In this document: positions 61,691-64,000 of the stretch, in pieces | How the letters are laid out: each line of letters starts with the position of its first letter | Position numbering within the stretch: the first letter of the stretch is position 1 | NCBI GenBank assembly: GCA_907163375.1 | Contig: CAJQUW010016861.1 | Location: 22,471 to 86,470, forward strand | Origin: Prostheceraeus crozeri | Taxonomy: Eukaryota; Platyhelminthes; Polycladida; Euryleptidae | DNA: 64,000 nt | Direction: 5' to 3' | The notes under the pieces: generated by a model | What the model was told of the DNA's origin: nothing | Databases searched by the model: none | Seen by the model: the letters and a program-made list of their open reading frames with translations, nothing else | Program-made: the position numbers and the translations under genes

Positions 61691-62130
61691 CCGTAAGGTG
61701 GGGCAAGTTGGGACACCAACGTCGTCTGTCCCAACGTGCCCCAATCATAATGTCCCAACTTGCCCCATTTCACTAAACTGTTCTCTATTGTATTTCTATG
61801 TCTGATAAAGTGAATATATTTTCCGCCCTACTTCTAATCGTAACTTAAAACATGAATAGTTCGGTTAACTCACTTGTCACGCACAGGAAGACGGCTTGAG
61901 GGAATGTAGATGCACTCGAAGCAAGCGTAGTATTATAAAAAACAGCGCAGCTGTGACGGTTTGTCTAGTTCATCTGGTTGGATTGATGGAGTCACATCGA
62001 ATAACCAATCAGAGAATAGTATGGCTGTGAGAAATTCCTGTCATAAATTTCAGATATCAAATATCTTTACAGCCAGAGAAAATCGTTGTGTCCCACCTTG
62101 CCCCGTGTCCCAACTTGCCCCACTCTCCCC
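61691..62130. mobile_element. Composite MITE with GGGGCAAGTTGGGAC ends
   Basis: The left end CCGTAAGGTGGGGCAAGTTG and the reversed right end GGGGAGAGTGGGGCAAGTTG are flanked by TA. The 15-bp end motif GGGGCAAGTTGGGAC occurs five times: once forward (61,700-61,714) and four times inverted (61,728; 61,752; 62,090; 62,107). Extra internal ends suggest that one copy inserted into another and was partly deleted. TA duplications fit the Tc1/mariner-pogo superfamily. The 440-bp element has no gene. Confidence 0.82.
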
Positions 62131-62310
62131 TATTCAAAAATTTCTGATTTCAAATTTGTCAGCGCCCCAACCATAAGAAAACATTTTCTATTTATGCTAG
62201 GCAACGACTACAGATAGACACTATATTTTACCAACAACAAGCTTATTATCATACATTATCATAAGCTTATTAACACGTTGCAACCGCTAACAACATAACA
62301 TGCTAACAAG

Positions 62311-62660
62311 TTGCAACCGCTTTCCGTCAGACGGGACGTGGCTTCACTTAGTCTCTTCTATCACTATTATTTCGTTAGAAGCAGCTCTACAGTAAATGAG
62401 TGCGTACCGAAGCCGAAGGTCTTCTCCCGAAGCACACGCAGAGCTACTACACCCACCTGCTGTCAAGTGAGCTTAGAACACAGTCGCACAGTTACTCGGT
62501 CGACTAGTTTCTTCGTTCGCACTGCGTTGGTTCGTTTCTTCGTTCGGCTTTGGAATCAGCTCCCTCAATCCACTTTTCTTGATCAATACAACCTTGACAA
62601 TTTCAAGAGACGTGTGAACCGGTTTCTGATGAGGGTTTAAAATAACTAACGCTAGATGAT
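62311..62660 (+). mobile_element. LINE C-terminal remnant (Jockey/CR1/I-type)
   Basis: RRDVASLSLFYHYYFVRSSS, followed by NECVPKPK, RSTRRAT and LWNQLPQSTFLDQYNLDNFK, is the well-known end of many LINE ORF2 proteins (RRxVASLSLFYRYYFGRCS...LVP...TR...SFFPRTxxLWNxLP...NLxxFK). Only the last ~100 aa are present, with a short internal repetition (FFVRTALVRFFVRLW). A 5'-truncated copy. Confidence 0.8.
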
Positions 62661-63277
62661 CTGGTCTCCTTATCCCCGTCCCTAATCGTCTTTTACTTTT
62701 TACAGGATTTGTTTTTTAAAAAAGACCTCTAGCAGCTTTTGAGTAACCCCTAGCTGTAGCTATGGCATTTTGCTGTGCTAGGGGTCAAATTATTCAGCAA
62801 GTTACAAGACGATTTGTTTCAAAGGTCCCGACCGTTACTCTTGTGGAGTTAATTTTCTAACATGATGCATCTCATGTCTTGTTAGTTACTAACCTAATAA
62901 AGAGTTGAGTGATATTAAGAAGTGTGTTGTGCGTCAAGTGTGAGGTGATTGAAGTGTGAAGACAGACTGTACTGCGGTAGTTCATGTTTTCTATTGATTT
63001 TCGGCTGAAGCTGTGTGATTGCTTTTGATTCGGTAAATGTTGTGTCGCGAGTGTTATCGAGTTTAACAATGAAACCGACACATGCAATTACATCGACCGA
63101 GAGAAGGCGCTGGACGCCGAAGGCCCTGTCAAAGCCATTTTAACTTAACTTTATAACTCGGACCATAAAAAGTATCTCGAGAGAACTGCTATTTTTGCTA
63201 CCATTTTGGACAAACGATAATGACTAATCTCTCTCGCCGCATGGTCAACTACGTACTAACCTAATTTTTGTTTTCAG
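62661..63277. other. Non-coding DNA before the terminal exon
   Basis: This includes the 3' flank of the LINE remnant, with an inverted ACCCCTAG/CTAGGGGT pair around 62,746-62,787, and then putative intron sequence ending in TAATTTTTGTTTTCAG. Confidence 0.45.
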
Positions 63278-63759
63278 TTGTCGTCACGGAATGAAATGCT
63301 AACTATGGAGAAGATGAAAGAAGCATTCGCCGTCGTAATGCACTTGCAAATGCGTTGCGTTATAACATTCCTGATTCGAAAAGAAGCCTAACAAGCAACA
63401 TTCGGACTTGTCTCTATTCCCTGGCTCCGGCGTCAATATGGCAATTCTACTGCGGCCAGGGACAGTCCGGTAGTAAGAAAATCAGTTTCGCCGACAACTT
63501 GTCAATTATCTACAAATCATTAATTGTTGCTGTGATTCAAGGCATGCGCGTAGACCAAAAGTCCGTCACATCCGGTATCTCTGATGTCCTGAAAACGATG
63601 TCCAATCGTAAAGACGCGGTGCAATATCGTTCCAGCTACCGATTTATCGAGTCTCAGGCTGTATCTAGTGATGATTCTCAATATACACAAAGATCGGTCA
63701 GTGTTTCGGATTCGGAGGGTTCTGAAGGCAGTACCGTCATTATCAACAACACTCCGTGA
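63278..63759 (+). CDS. Unassigned terminal coding exon, distantly DUF4806-like
   Basis: The frame encodes RRRNALANALRYNIPDSKRS, then LYSLAPASIWQFYCGQGQSG, SKKISFADNLSIIYKSLIVA and KSVTSGISDVLKTMSNR. A serine-rich acidic tail follows, ending TVIINNTP. The W...GxGxxxKKxSFxxL...xxAV... layout vaguely resembles the DUF4806 C-terminal domain; I am not sure. A good acceptor lies at 63,277, but the coding frame has a TGA 15 bp into that exon. Either another acceptor is used (for example near 63,310), or this is a pseudogene. No ATG in frame precedes the conserved part, so it is the last exon of a spliced gene whose other exons I did not find. Confidence 0.45.
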
Positions 63760-63839
63760 TGTAGTCAAGCTTTCATCAACATTCATGATATTCTCATGTC
63801 ACCTCGAATGTTTTGATGATTAAAAGTGAAGCTTCTTAT

Positions 63840-63980
63840 TGTACGTAATTCTTAATATTGATGATTGAACAGTACATTCAATCAAATATCTTTTTATATC
63901 AATCCGTTTTCAGTGAACTCAATTGTTAATTTTCTTTGTTCCTCATTCTTAATAGTGATGATTGAACAGTTACGTATAAA
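63840..63980. repeat. Direct repeat, 28-bp units 100 bp apart
   Basis: ATTCTTAATATTGATGATTG followed by AACAGTAC (63,847-63,874) recurs with one change at 63,947-63,975. Function unknown; it lies in the presumed 3' flank of the last exon. Confidence 0.85.
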
Positions 63981-64000
63981 GTTGGTATGTAACTTTCAAT

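Noticed and set aside
1-64000. tRNA or rRNA genes
   Set aside because: I looked for tRNA A/B-box patterns and rRNA-like conserved blocks by eye and saw none; a covariance-model scan could find what I missed.

Overview
The window is animal nuclear DNA, probably from a marine invertebrate. Two recognisable spliced or splice-bounded host genes (MRPL18 and MED11) sit among dense, nested transposons. The first ~15.7 kb differ sharply: they are strongly A+T-rich, gene-dense on both strands and virus-like. I could not place the species. ACATGTA and TAGGCCTA strings recur, but they do not settle it.

Positions 1 to ~15,700 hold a nearly full-length Polinton (Maverick/adintovirus-like) element, treated here as a fossil. 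In order it carries an adenain-like protease (+); an integrase locus with an N-terminal parvovirus-type phospholipase A2 domain (-); a hydrophobic minor virion protein (-); a double-jelly-roll major capsid locus (-); a pVI-like protein (-); a fibre-like locus (-); an unassigned acidic protein with a distant look of a sliding clamp (+); a protein-primed type B DNA polymerase locus (+); an FtsK/A32-type packaging ATPase (-); a penton-like minor capsid protein (-); a conserved Polinton hypothetical (-); and a two-span membrane protein (-). Several genes look whole, but the element as a whole is broken, with roughly six to eight breaks mainly in the polymerase. Its most unusual trait is a dispersed family of tiny G+C-rich hairpins (4-6 bp stem, 3-nt loop, usually in pairs). 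They sit at the 3' ends of genes and also inside reading frames, where four copies spell nearly the same peptide (RTEGSRASP). Past the element lie degenerate repeats and a fragment of a second, related copy (17,000-17,095).

From 17.7 to 26 kb I see mainly anonymous non-coding DNA, a hAT-like pair of ends and a LINE tail. MRPL18 (mitochondrial ribosomal protein uL18m) runs from 26,109 to 46,305 in four exons, 228 aa, with matching splice phases. Its third intron is 16.1 kb, and 10 kb of that is a nest: an antisense RTE-type LINE, split by a TIR element, which is itself split by a complete CR1-type LINE with a 9-bp target duplication and also holds a second CR1 fragment. The complete CR1 has ORF1 and ORF2 in one frame separated only by a UGA.

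From 46.4 to 64 kb there are a Penelope-type endonuclease remnant, a hAT element inserted in an older long-TIR element, a Tigger-like element, MED11 (uninterrupted coding exon, 53,669-54,070), another hAT element with an embedded 86-bp palindrome, a frameshifted pogo-type transposase, a composite MITE, a LINE tail and an unassigned terminal coding exon near 63.3-63.8 kb.
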